From positions 558,001-622,000 of the forward strand of contig NZ_MRZJ01000001.1 in the NCBI RefSeq assembly GCF_002994445.1: DNA of 64,000 bases, written 5' to 3'. A program made the translations under genes and the position numbers. The notes beneath the pieces are model-generated. The model searched no databases and was not told where the DNA came from. It saw only the letters and a list, made by a program, of their open reading frames with translations. This document shows, one piece after another, positions 1 to 7,971 of the stretch (within the stretch, counting starts at the first letter, position 1; each line of letters starts with the position of its first letter). The stretch is from Staphylococcus simulans (GTDB lineage: Bacteria > Bacillota > Bacilli > Staphylococcales > Staphylococcaceae).

Positions 1-212
1 AAAATCGATTCAGGCAGCCCAAGCAACACGCCTAAACACACTACCAGCATGGCTGATAAGCCTGCCGGCATTTTGCTGAAAATAAAAAGTCCTAAAGATA
101 AAACAAATAATGCTACACTCAATTGTCCGAGATAAGACATATTGGTTTCTAAAAAGAGCCAAATTGTAAAAATAAGATAAAGGAGTGTAACGATTAACTT
201 TGAATTACTCAT
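1..212 (-). CDS. SLC13/DASS-like permease, N-terminal fragment
   Basis: The reading frame starts at ATG 212-210 and runs off the left edge, so only about 70 residues are visible. They form a short polar start (MSNSKLIV) and hydrophobic membrane segments around residues 5-20 and 28-62, with an FSKMPAGLSAML-type stretch like the first helices of SLC13 (divalent anion/sodium symporter) permeases. The start overlaps the glycerate kinase stop by four bases (ATGA), so the two are translationally coupled. Import of an organic acid such as glycerate is an inference from that coupling. The fragment is too short to exclude another ion-transporter family. Confidence 0.55.
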   Translation of the reverse strand, partial: MSNSKLIVTLLYLIFTIWLFLETNMSYLGQLSVALFVLSLGLFIFSKMPAGLSAMLVVCLGVLLGLPESI

Positions 213-1420
213 TGCTGCATCACGAAATGATGGCTTGTTGTAATGCTGGGACCTTGTTCATGTTGCGCTTGGTTTATTTTTGCACCGATTTGAATAGCTT
301 TGAAGATATTACGTGCACACTCTTCAAGCCATTGTTCAGCGTATTCAATTGATACATCTAATGATGAAGGTGCTTTGATAATGCTGTGGAATGCATCAAT
401 GCCGCTTTGATAATTGAATTCTGCTTGTTTGCCGATTGTACCTGCTAAAGCAATCACCGGTTTATCATATTGTTCCGCAATGCGTGCAACTTCTGCTGGA
501 ATTTTACCATTCGGTGTTTGATAATCTAAACAGCCTTCAGCGGTAATAATCAAGTCGGCTTGTGCAATCACGGGTTCAATATGCAAGTATTGCTGAATCA
601 AATCAAAACGCGGGTGCAGCGTCGCATGCGCAAATGCCATTAAACCTGCGCCTAATCCGCCTGATGCACCTGAACCATTTTTATAAGCAACTTTTTGTCC
701 TGTTGTCTGTTTGATGCGTTCTGCTAAATGTTCTAAATTGTTTGCTAAGTGTTCTACTTCGTCCGGACTTGCACCTTTTTGCGGTCCGAATACTCTCGCA
801 ACACCTTTTGGTCCGCATAAAATATTAGACCAATTCACTGCCACATCTATTTGTGTTTCTAAGATACGCGGATCTACTTGTGAGACATCAATTTGATCAA
901 TATGATGAATTGCACCGCCGCCATGAACATGAATATTTCGTCCTTGTTTATCTTTAAAACGCACACCGATAGCTTGTGCCATACCAACGCCACCGTCTGA
1001 TGTACCAGAATCACCACAGCCGATTAAGATACGTTCTGCGCCATGGTCAAGTGCGTGTAGCATTGCTTCTCCTACACCGTAAGTAGAAGTGTGAAGCGGA
1101 TTTCTTTGGTGCATAGGCACATGTCTTAATCCTGCGATGGCTGCCATTTCTATTACCGCTACCTTTTGTTTATTCTCATAAAACATTCCATAATGCGTTT
1201 TACGTTTTTGACCTAACGGATCTTGTACATGGATAGTATATAATTGTCCATTTTTAATTTGAGTGATGGTTTGTGCGAAACCTTCTCCGCCATCTACCAT
1301 TGGAATCACCTTTACATTCAGACTCTCATCTGCCGAATGCAAACCATTTTTAATTGCTTTTCCTACCTCTGCTGAGCTTAAGCTTTCTTTAAAGCCTGAG
1401 GGAATTACTGCTATTTTCAT
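209..1420 (-). CDS. glxK: Glycerate kinase
   Basis: Phosphorylates D-glycerate with ATP to phosphoglycerate, feeding lower glycolysis in the cytoplasm. The protein (403 aa) opens with the family signature IPSGFKESLSS, has VDGGEGF near residue 43, IGCGDSGTSDGG near 134 and GSGASGGLGAGLMAF near 249. All are hallmarks of the GarK/GlxK family. It is slightly longer than the usual 375-385 aa, with an unusual C-terminal tail rich in Gln and His. The start has an AAGGAGG site about ten bases upstream, and a promoter lies 30-60 bases upstream. The stop overlaps the start of a downstream permease. In other Staphylococcus genomes truB would be expected here after rbfA, so the position is unusual. Confidence 0.93.
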   Translation of the reverse strand: MKIAVIPSGFKESLSSAEVGKAIKNGLHSADESLNVKVIPMVDGGEGFAQTITQIKNGQLYTIHVQDPLGQKRKTHYGMFYENKQKVAVIEMAAIAGLRHVPMHQRNPLHTSTYGVGEAMLHALDHGAERILIGCGDSGTSDGGVGMAQAIGVRFKDKQGRNIHVHGGGAIHHIDQIDVSQVDPRILETQIDVAVNWSNILCGPKGVARVFGPQKGASPDEVEHLANNLEHLAERIKQTTGQKVAYKNGSGASGGLGAGLMAFAHATLHPRFDLIQQYLHIEPVIAQADLIITAEGCLDYQTPNGKIPAEVARIAEQYDKPVIALAGTIGKQAEFNYQSGIDAFHSIIKAPSSLDVSIEYAEQWLEECARNIFKAIQIGAKINQAQHEQGPSITTSHHFVMQQ

Positions 1421-1450
1421 AAATTCAGCCTCCTTGAAATACGATTAACA

Positions 1451-1478
1451 TTTATATTAAGGAGGTTAAATTTGTAAA
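1451..1478 (-). promoter_or_regulatory. glxK promoter
   Basis: On the minus strand TTTACA (1478-1473) and TATAAA (1456-1451) are separated by 16 bases, directly upstream of the glxK ribosome-binding site. It follows the rbfA terminator, so glxK and the permease form their own unit. Confidence 0.6.
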
Positions 1479-1505
1479 GAATTAGAGAATTATTAGAATT
1501 CGATT

Positions 1506-1541
1506 AAAAAAATAGCCGGACACTTAATTATGTGCCCGGCT
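1506..1541 (-). terminator. rbfA terminator
   Basis: Arms AGCCGGACAC (1514-1523) and GTGCCCGGCT (1532-1541) pair with one mismatch around an 8-base loop. On the minus strand they are followed by a run of seven T. It closes the rbfA transcript before glxK. Confidence 0.9.
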
Positions 1542-1563
1542 GTTTCATTCATCCTCCATCAAC

Positions 1564-1911
1564 TTAGTCGTTTTTATGAAGGTCTTGTATCATTTTTTCG
1601 ATTTTATTTCCGTATTCAATAGAATGATCATATTCAAAGAATAATTCAGGAACCATTCTTAAACGTATTCTTGAACCTAATTCGGATTTAATAAAGCCTT
1701 TCGCTTTTTCTAAAGCTTTGAAAGTATCGTCTACTTCTTTTTCTTTGCCTAGAACAGTTAAGTAGACTTTTGCTTGAGATAAATCATTTGTAACTTGTAC
1801 GTCAGTGATCGTTAAAAATCCGATTCTCGGGTCTTTAACTTTCGTGTTAATGATATCCATTAACTCTTGTTTCATTTGTTCACCAACGCGTTCAGCTCTC
1901 ATTTTACTCAT
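1564..1911 (-). CDS. rbfA: 30S ribosome-binding factor A
   Basis: A small KH-fold protein that binds immature 30S subunits and helps 16S rRNA 5' end maturation, notably in the cold. The 115 aa product begins [13 protein letters not shown] and contains [26 protein letters not shown] and a C-terminal [13 protein letters not shown], matching staphylococcal RbfA along its whole length. Its start has an AGAGGTGA site. Normally it sits directly behind infB and ahead of truB. Here 3.3 kb of metabolic genes separate it from infB and it has its own promoter and terminator. Confidence 0.97.
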   Translation of the reverse strand: MSKMRAERVGEQMKQELMDIINTKVKDPRIGFLTITDVQVTNDLSQAKVYLTVLGKEKEVDDTFKALEKAKGFIKSELGSRIRLRMVPELFFEYDHSIEYGNKIEKMIQDLHKND

Positions 1912-1961
1912 GTGTATTTCACCTCTTTATTTGAACAATGAACGATTCAGTTCAATCCAAG

Positions 1962-1990
1962 ATTATAAACTAAAATCGCTCCTTTGACAA
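1962..1990 (-). promoter_or_regulatory. rbfA promoter and leader hairpin
   Basis: On the minus strand TTGTCA (1990-1985), 17 bases, TATAAT (1967-1962) make a near-consensus sigma-A promoter about 50 bases before rbfA. The leader contains an inverted repeat (TTGAAC...GTTCAA, 1931-1955) just before the ribosome-binding site, which could modulate translation. Confidence 0.75.
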
Positions 1991-2311
1991 AGGTTTTCCC
2001 TTTCTTTCAAATGATTAATCTCTTTCTCCTCCACCTATAATGTAAACAAACAGTTAAGCATGTTAATTTTGCGTAAATGTAATGGAGACCATTTCAAAAT
2101 AAACTTAACGTTTCATTTACATTCCGAAAGTGTCTTTTCAAAATATTGCTGGTAAACACCTCAAAACATGATACCTAAAGCGTTTTTTTATCATCTTCAT
2201 TTCCTAATACAACAAACTCAAATGCCGAAGTGTCAATAAAAGCGCTTTAATGGAGTTGGAAGTTCATTTCATTTTTAAAATTCATTTCAAAAATTAACGT
2301 CTAATGAAACG
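1991..2311. other. Intergenic stretch without recognised gene
   Basis: Between the rbfA promoter and the MFS terminator lie about 320 bases with no ORF I can defend. They hold two AAAGCG-type elements resembling CcpA cre sites, a perfect palindrome at 2237-2250 and a half-like one near 2173-2186. There is also a 20-codon minus-strand ORF at 2138-2200 (MKMIKKRFRYHVLRCLPAIF) with a weak ribosome-binding site. I see no repeat ends that would mark a mobile element. Confidence 0.4.
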
Positions 2312-2362
2312 AAAAGGATTCCTCTTTGTTTCATCAAATAAATGATTAAAGAGGAATCTTTT
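2312..2362 (-). terminator. Terminator of the gdpD-MFS unit
   Basis: Near-perfect inverted repeat of 15-16 bases (2312-2327 and 2348-2362, core AAAGAGGAATC) with a 20-base loop, immediately after the MFS stop. The T tract beyond it on the minus strand is interrupted. Confidence 0.65.
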
Positions 2363-2379
2363 CAATTACAATGTTTAAT

Positions 2380-3681
2380 TTATGATTGTGCTGCTTTCAA
2401 ACGTTCTTTTCGTTTTTCTTTATTCATCAAAATCACTAAAATCAACGCTGCTAAACTACCTGCTGCTGATACTGCAATACCAATTTTGAAAATCATTTGG
2501 TAGGCTTCAAATTCATGCCCTTTGAATTCATCTAATAACTGACCATTCATCGTATACACCCAGAAAATCGGCGCATAAGCCATAAATGAGCCGACACTCA
2601 TTGCGGAACCTGAATATTTCTCAGGAAGCTTGAATTCAGATATCGGCGCCAAAATAACACTTTTAGACAAGAATGTCGTCAATGAGAAAGTAAATAATAA
2701 AATCATGCTGAGGACTAATCCTGTTTTAAAGAAGACCACTATTAACAACACGATAGATGACAAGAATAATGCCACAAAGATCATTTTAGTCGTAGATTTA
2801 AAGACATAGTCAGAAATTACACCTGTAATTACACCCGCTAATACCCCTACAAAACCGGTATTCAATACACCGAACACTGCAGTTTGTGCAGTTGACAGAT
2901 GATATTGATTTTGTAAGTAAGGTACACTATATACTAAAATAATGTAACCCCAGTAAATAGACATCGCCGCAATGGCTGCTAACCATACTTTAGGTTGAAT
3001 TAATACATAGAATAAACCTTTTAAGGCATCTAATGATTTTTCTCCTAAATGCTCATGCTCGATTTTTTCAGCTGAGATACCATTTTTCGGAATGTATTTC
3101 CAAATTAAGAATATCATCGGCAGAATCAATAAGTTGTACGTAAACATCGCACCTTTAAATACAACTAAGCCGCTGATTAATGCCATGACTGCTACAACAA
3201 GCAAGCTCATAACCACTTCTTCTAAACGGTGAATCGCTTCTAACAAACCAAATCCTAAACCGCGGTGCTGTTTATCCGTAAAGAAGATGACACCGTTTAA
3301 GACTGCCGGCCAAAAGAACGCATCTGTTAAACCCCAAATGACCGCAATCACTTTTAATGTTTCAAATCCAGGCGCAAATAAAATAATATAAGTCATTGTC
3401 ACAAAACGAATCAATAAACCTGTGATTAAAATCGAACGAATTGAAAAACGGTTGTTGATCCATCCGCCAGGAATATAGAAAAACATAGAAATCCCGATTA
3501 AACTGAATACTGCACCTAATTGCGCATTAGATAAATGCAGCACTTGAAGCAACGTATTATAAAATGAACCTTTGAATGCCTCAAATCCTGAATAAATCAA
3601 TTGTCCTGCTGTTACAACTGTTAAATAACCGATTAATGCTTTATTATCTTTCATTCCTAATTTATTAAGTAGCCAATGCAT
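2380..3681 (-). CDS. MFS transporter, possible glycerophosphodiester or organic phosphate importer
   Basis: A 433-residue major facilitator with about twelve hydrophobic segments, a cytoplasmic loop around residues 200-215 (KNGISAEKIEHEHLGEKS) between the two six-helix halves, and a basic C-terminus (NKEKRKERLKAAQ). The start follows GAGGA and lies two bases after the stop of the phosphodiesterase, so the two are co-transcribed and probably coupled. The substrate cannot be read from the sequence. The pairing with a phosphodiesterase that lacks a signal peptide suggests uptake of intact glycerophosphodiesters, which is an inference. Confidence 0.8.
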   Translation of the reverse strand: MHWLLNKLGMKDNKALIGYLTVVTAGQLIYSGFEAFKGSFYNTLLQVLHLSNAQLGAVFSLIGISMFFYIPGGWINNRFSIRSILITGLLIRFVTMTYIILFAPGFETLKVIAVIWGLTDAFFWPAVLNGVIFFTDKQHRGLGFGLLEAIHRLEEVVMSLLVVAVMALISGLVVFKGAMFTYNLLILPMIFLIWKYIPKNGISAEKIEHEHLGEKSLDALKGLFYVLIQPKVWLAAIAAMSIYWGYIILVYSVPYLQNQYHLSTAQTAVFGVLNTGFVGVLAGVITGVISDYVFKSTTKMIFVALFLSSIVLLIVVFFKTGLVLSMILLFTFSLTTFLSKSVILAPISEFKLPEKYSGSAMSVGSFMAYAPIFWVYTMNGQLLDEFKGHEFEAYQMIFKIGIAVSAAGSLAALILVILMNKEKRKERLKAAQS

Positions 3682-3683
3682 GA

Positions 3684-4442
3684 TTATTCCTCACTTTCCA
3701 TATCTTGTAAATGAACAAGTTTTTGAGGAACATCACTAAAGACACCATCTACACCAAAGTTAAACAATTGGTTGACACGATCAATGTCATTGACAGTATA
3801 TACATTCAACGTATAACCTTCTGATTTCACTTGACTGACAAAAGCTGACGTTAAACCTTTGTCTTCAAGATGCAGAATTTTAGTATCCGCAAATGCCAAG
3901 ACAGTACGCCAATCTTCATAAAATGCACAAGTTTCATACAATACTGCACGCGGATATTGCGGCAGCTGTTCTTGTACTGCTTTTAATAACGGAAGGTTAA
4001 AACTAGAGAAAAGAATTTCAATATCAGCGTCGAATTGCGCCATTTTCTCCGGTAACTGACGCATCAAAGCTTCCATTAATTTCGGTCCGTTTTTACCTGT
4101 AATCCCTTTTAACTCAATATTGACATTCAACTTTGCTTGGTTAATGAATTGGATAAATTCATCAAACGTCAATACTTTTTCATCTTTGAATCTTGTACCG
4201 AACCAGTAACCGGCACTTGCTTCTTTGATGCGAGCATAAGGCGTTTCACTGACCTCTCCTGCAATAGAAGTTGTACGTGCTAAGTAGTCGTCATGGATTA
4301 AAATTAATTGCTCATCGGAAGTAATCGCAATATCTACTTCAATCCATTGTAATTCTGGAATCTCTGCCGCTGCTTCATAAGCGGCTAATGTGTTCTCCGG
4401 TGCAACACTCGGAACACCTCTGTGTCCAAATATTGTTTTCAT
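3684..4442 (-). CDS. Glycerophosphodiester phosphodiesterase, cytosolic
   Basis: Hydrolyses glycerophosphodiesters to glycerol 3-phosphate and an alcohol. The 252 aa sequence starts MKTIFGHRGVPSVAPENTLAAY, which carries the HRG and PENT metal-binding and catalytic motifs of the GDPD family. IEVDIAITSDEQLILIHDD follows near residue 34 (second metal ligands and catalytic His). NIELKG and a terminal VDGVFSDVPQ complete the TIM barrel. There is no signal peptide, unlike secreted staphylococcal GlpQ, so it resembles UgpQ and acts inside the cell. It is first in a two-gene unit with the MFS transporter. Confidence 0.92.
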   Translation of the reverse strand: MKTIFGHRGVPSVAPENTLAAYEAAAEIPELQWIEVDIAITSDEQLILIHDDYLARTTSIAGEVSETPYARIKEASAGYWFGTRFKDEKVLTFDEFIQFINQAKLNVNIELKGITGKNGPKLMEALMRQLPEKMAQFDADIEILFSSFNLPLLKAVQEQLPQYPRAVLYETCAFYEDWRTVLAFADTKILHLEDKGLTSAFVSQVKSEGYTLNVYTVNDIDRVNQLFNFGVDGVFSDVPQKLVHLQDMESEE

Positions 4443-4543
4443 AGTTGTTCACCTACTTAAATGTTTAATACATTAATGCTCAATGGCTCGGTATTGTTTC
4501 TCTCTTTTCACAATCCGTACCATCAACTGATTAACTTGAGATA

Positions 4544-4572
4544 ATCATATGCGCTCTAAAAGAATTACGCAA
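4544..4572 (-). promoter_or_regulatory. Promoter of the gdpD-MFS unit
   Basis: On the minus strand TTGCGT (4572-4567), 17 bases, TATGAT (4549-4544). A second candidate lies upstream: TTGCAA (4621-4616), 18 bases, TATAAA (4597-4592). A cre-like sequence, AGTAAGCGTTTTAA (4625-4638), sits just above the second, suggesting catabolite control. That is an inference from a degenerate match. Confidence 0.55.
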
Positions 4573-4676
4573 TCTTTTTTATATTTTATCATTTATAATT
4601 TACATACAATTAACATTGCAAGTAAGTAAGCGTTTTAAAATTTACATAAATGAAACATTGAAAGGTATAAGCAATC

Positions 4677-4722
4677 AAAAAATCCAACCTGATTTCAGTG
4701 CTTCACTGTTATCAGATTGGAT
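4677..4722 (-). terminator. VOC gene terminator
   Basis: Long hairpin: outer arms 4682-4693 and 4711-4722 (ATCCAACCTGAT / ATCAGATTGGAT) and an inner CAGTG/CACTG stem. On the minus strand it is followed by five T or more. Confidence 0.9.
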
Positions 4723-4746
4723 AGATTGACAGAAAATCTTTATTTT

Positions 4747-5124
4747 TTATTCAGACATCACGATGATATTAAAGAAATGGCCATCGATATCTTCGAAAGT
4801 GAACCCGTAAAAACCGTTGCGTTTTTTCGGCTGATCAATGACTTTTCCACCGGCTTTTTGAACTTCTTTTGCCAATGCGTCTGCTTCTTCATTAGAATCT
4901 GTTGATAATGAAATCAAGGCATCATTTCCATGTGGTATGCGATGAATATATTTTTCAAATTGTTGTGCAGCGACGACCATAATCGGTGAACCTTTATCAG
5001 CTTTTATCCCAAACATGATCCCTTCTTGTTCTGGTCGTTCCATGATTTCAAATCCGATTGCTTTATAGAAGACTTTGCTTCTTTCTAAGTCTTCACTATG
5101 CAAATTAAACCATAAATTGTTCAT
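4747..5124 (-). CDS. VOC-superfamily (glyoxalase/bleomycin-resistance fold) protein
   Basis: About 125 aa with the vicinal-oxygen-chelate pattern: MNNLWFNLHSEDLERSKVFYKAIGFE at the start, a central GSPIMVVA strand, and KRNGFYGFTFEDIDGHFFNIIVM at the end. This is the PhnB-like or DinB-neighbour type of small metal-binding lyase or resistance protein. Two in-frame ATGs exist. The downstream one (5124) has an 11-base gap to GGGGAGG, while the upstream one (5133) is only two bases from it, so 5124 is preferred. It stands alone between the infB terminator and its own terminator. Substrate unknown. Confidence 0.8.
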   Translation of the reverse strand: MNNLWFNLHSEDLERSKVFYKAIGFEIMERPEQEGIMFGIKADKGSPIMVVAAQQFEKYIHRIPHGNDALISLSTDSNEEADALAKEVQKAGGKVIDQPKKRNGFYGFTFEDIDGHFFNIIVMSE

Positions 5125-5180
5125 AACATTCATAACCTCCCCGCTGATTAATAGAATACTTTACCCTTATTTCACATGAA

Positions 5181-5208
5181 AAAGCACTCCCTATTGGAAG
5201 TGCTTTTC
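5181..5208 (-). terminator. Terminator of the rimP-infB operon
   Basis: Arms AAAAGCACTCCC (5181-5192) and GGAAGTGCTTTT (5197-5208) with a four-base loop, followed by TTTTTC on the minus strand. It ends the operon after infB, so rbfA is no longer part of it. Confidence 0.9.
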
Positions 5209-5223
5209 ATTAAAGTAACAAGC

Positions 5224-7350
5224 TTATCTTTCGATTTCAACCATTTCATATGCTTCAATGATGTCATCTACTTTTAAGTCATTGTATTTTTCAATTGTAA
5301 TACCGCACTCATAACCTTGTGCGACTTCTTTAACGTCATCTTTGTAACGTTTTAATGTGTCTAATTGACCTTCGAAAGTAACGATGCCGTCACGGATAAC
5401 ACGCACACCTGCGTTACGTGTGATTTTACCGTCAGTCACATAACAGCCCGCGATTGTGCCGACTTTAGAAACTTTGAATGTTTGACGTACTTCTGCTTGT
5501 CCGATTACTTTTTCTTCGTATTCAGGGTCAAGCATACCTTTCATCGCAGATTCGATTTCTTCGATAACGTTGTAGATGACACGGTGTAAACGCAAGTCAA
5601 CATTTTCTTGTTCAGCTGCACGTTTCGCACCTGCATCTGGTCGAACGTTGAAACCGATGATGATACCGTTAGAGGCATTCGCAAGTGTTACGTCTGATTC
5701 GTTAATCGCACCTACTGCTGTGTGGATGATACGAACGTTAACACCTTCTACATCGATTTTCATTAATGATGCGGCTAATGCTTCTACAGAACCTTGTACG
5801 TCACCTTTGATAATAACGTTAAGGTCTTTCATTTCGCCTTGTTTCATTTGTTCGAATAAGTTGTCTAATGTTACGTTTTTGCTTTCTTGACGTTGTTGAA
5901 GAATGCTTTCTTCATGACGTGCTTCACCGATACGGCGTGCTTGTTTTTCATCTGAGAATGTTACGAAGCGGTCACCTGCTTGAGGTACATCATTAATACC
6001 AGTAATTTCAACTGGTGTAGATGGTCCAGCAGATTTAATACGTTTACCTAAATCATTCACCATTGCACGTACACGGCCAAATGTATTACCTACTACAATC
6101 GCATCTCCGACATGTAATGTACCGTTTTGAACTAATAATGATGCGGCTGGTCCGCGTGATTTATCTAATTCTGCTTCAATCACTGTACCTACTGCACGTT
6201 TATCAGGGTTAGCTTTTAATTCTTGTACTTCAGAAACTAATACAATCATTTCTAACAAGTCTTCGATACCGTCACCGCTTAACGCTGAAAGCGGTACGAA
6301 GATTGTGTCGCCGCCCCAATCTTCAGGGAATAAACCATGTTCAGTCAATTCTTGCATTACACGATCAGGGTTTGCTGTCGGTTTATCTACTTTGTTGACT
6401 GCTACGATAATCGGCACATCTGCTTCTTTAGCATGGTTGATTGCTTCAATTGTTTGAGGCATTACACCGTCATCTGCCGCTACAACTAATACAGTGATAT
6501 CTGTCACTTGCGCACCGCGTGCACGCATTGTTGTGAACGCTGCGTGTCCTGGTGTATCTAAGAAAGTAATTTTCTTACCGTCGTTAGTGATTTGATAAGC
6601 ACCAATATGTTGTGTGATACCGCCTGCTTCACCTTCAGTCACGTGTGTGTTTCTGATAGAGTCAAGCAATGTTGTTTTACCATGGTCAACGTGTCCCATG
6701 ATTGTCACAACTGCAGGACGCTCTACTGCATCCGGATCTTCTTCTTCATCATCGAAGTAGATATCTAAATCTTCTTCATCAATAACAACTTCTTTTTCAA
6801 CTTCTACACCGTAATCATCAGCGATTAATTCGATTGTTTCATCATCTAATGATTGGTTAATGTTAGCCATGATACCAAGCAAGAATAATTTTTTCACAAT
6901 GCTTGATGATTCAATATTCATTTTATCTGCTAACTCGCCAACAGTAATACCTTCTAAATAAGTGATTTTTTCAGGTATCTCCTTAACTGGTTCCGGTTTT
7001 GGTGCTTGTTTTTGATTATTATTGCGTTTATTTTTATTGTTTTTATGGTTATTTTTGTTGTTTTGGTTCTTGTTGCCTTTTTTATTATTCTTTTTAGCAT
7101 TTCCGCTATTATTATTGTTTTTATCTTTATTGTTTTGATGTTTTTTGTGATTATTTTGAGCAGCTTTATTGTCTTGCTTATCTTGAGATGAACCCGGTTT
7201 GAACTTTTTGTCCAAGGCTTTGATTTCATTTGGTTCTAACGCTTGCATGTGGTTAGACACCTCAACGTTCATCTTTTTCAATTCATCAATAACATCTTTA
7301 CTTTTTAATTTTAAATCTTTTGCATACTCGTAAATTCTCTTTTTACTCAT
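5224..7350 (-). CDS. infB: Translation initiation factor IF-2
   Basis: GTPase that places fMet-tRNA on the 30S subunit and promotes subunit joining. From the start chosen here it is 708 aa. An IF2_N motif comes first ([24 protein letters not shown]), then a low-complexity Lys/Asn linker at about residues 62-115, and a second IF2_N domain near 130-180. The G domain has GHVDHGKT at about 219-226, DTPGHAAF and NKVDKP, and domains II-IV follow. The start is ATG 7350, preceded by AAGGAGTG. An in-frame start eight codons upstream lacks such a site. It is last in the operon behind ylxQ, with a terminator just downstream. Confidence 0.98.
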   Translation of the reverse strand: MSKKRIYEYAKDLKLKSKDVIDELKKMNVEVSNHMQALEPNEIKALDKKFKPGSSQDKQDNKAAQNNHKKHQNNKDKNNNNSGNAKKNNKKGNKNQNNKNNHKNNKNKRNNNQKQAPKPEPVKEIPEKITYLEGITVGELADKMNIESSSIVKKLFLLGIMANINQSLDDETIELIADDYGVEVEKEVVIDEEDLDIYFDDEEEDPDAVERPAVVTIMGHVDHGKTTLLDSIRNTHVTEGEAGGITQHIGAYQITNDGKKITFLDTPGHAAFTTMRARGAQVTDITVLVVAADDGVMPQTIEAINHAKEADVPIIVAVNKVDKPTANPDRVMQELTEHGLFPEDWGGDTIFVPLSALSGDGIEDLLEMIVLVSEVQELKANPDKRAVGTVIEAELDKSRGPAASLLVQNGTLHVGDAIVVGNTFGRVRAMVNDLGKRIKSAGPSTPVEITGINDVPQAGDRFVTFSDEKQARRIGEARHEESILQQRQESKNVTLDNLFEQMKQGEMKDLNVIIKGDVQGSVEALAASLMKIDVEGVNVRIIHTAVGAINESDVTLANASNGIIIGFNVRPDAGAKRAAEQENVDLRLHRVIYNVIEEIESAMKGMLDPEYEEKVIGQAEVRQTFKVSKVGTIAGCYVTDGKITRNAGVRVIRDGIVTFEGQLDTLKRYKDDVKEVAQGYECGITIEKYNDLKVDDIIEAYEMVEIER

Positions 7351-7366
7351 ATAATCACTCCTTACG

Positions 7367-7672
7367 TTATTCATCTATCATTGATAATAGCTTTTTGGCA
7401 AAACCGTTATCCATTATAGCTATATTCACGCGAGAAGATTTGCCAAGTGCTTGGCCCAATTCTTCTCTGGTACCGAATATACGCAACGGAACGTGGTAAC
7501 TTTCGCATTTTTGGCTGATATCTTTAGTTGTTCTGTCAGAAGCATCTTCAGACAAAATCACTAAAGGTACTTTTTTCTTCTTAATTTCTGCTAAGATGAC
7601 TGATTCACCTGATTTGACTTTACCAGCCCGCATTGCCAATCCTAAAAAATTCAAGATGTTGCTCTTATTCAT
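7367..7672 (-). CDS. ylxQ: L7Ae-family RNA-binding protein YlxQ
   Basis: A 101 aa protein of the L7Ae/L30e fold, which binds kink-turn RNA; its exact role beside IF-2 is not settled. [43 protein letters not shown] gives the family pattern: a Gly-Lys turn and the strand before the loop that contacts RNA. The start overlaps the ylxR stop by four bases, and its own stop lies 16 bases before the IF-2 start, so it is embedded in the operon. Confidence 0.92.
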   Translation of the reverse strand: MNKSNILNFLGLAMRAGKVKSGESVILAEIKKKKVPLVILSEDASDRTTKDISQKCESYHVPLRIFGTREELGQALGKSSRVNIAIMDNGFAKKLLSMIDE

Positions 7673-7953
7673 TTTGGAATCTCTTCTCTATAGATGAGAC
7701 GTATGATTTCTTTATAGACAGGCGCTAAAGTTTCAGCATCAGCTTTAAAGAACTTTTCTAAAACGCCTTTTTGCTGAGCCTTTTCTACTAATGCGACATC
7801 TTTAGAAACATAAGCACCGCGGCCTGGTTTCTTGCCTGTCGCATCGGCAGAAATCTCTCCCTCTTTATTAATTACCACACGAATCATATCATTTTTCGGA
7901 CGCATTTCATTTGAAAGTATACACTTTCTCATTGGAATCTTCTTTTTCTTCAT
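7669..7953 (-). CDS. ylxR: YlxR / RnpM RNA-binding protein
   Basis: A 94 aa YlxR-fold protein. Members have been reported to bind the RNase P RNA (RnpM) and to affect gene expression. PMRKCILSNEMRPKNDMIRVV carries the conserved R-x-C-x(8)-K core, and GKKPGRGAYV forms the RNA-binding loop. The start at 7953 has GGAGTG nine bases upstream. The ATG four codons earlier overlaps that site and is rejected. It sits 18 bases after nusA and overlaps ylxQ. Confidence 0.93.
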   Translation of the reverse strand: MKKKKIPMRKCILSNEMRPKNDMIRVVINKEGEISADATGKKPGRGAYVSKDVALVEKAQQKGVLEKFFKADAETLAPVYKEIIRLIYREEIPK

Positions 7954-7971
7954 AAAGGCATTCACTCCAAA

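Noticed and set aside
2138..2200. 20-codon ORF for a basic hydrophobic peptide in the gap before rbfA
   Set aside because: The ribosome-binding site is weak and there is no partner antisense RNA or promoter visible, so a toxin call is not supported. Kept only as an observation.
6954..7229. 91-residue alternative-frame ORF rich in Lys, Ile and Thr inside infB, plus a plus-strand hydrophobic ORF at 7006-7191
   Set aside because: Both are frame shadows of the Asn/Lys linker of IF-2. Composition follows the low-complexity DNA and neither has a ribosome-binding site.
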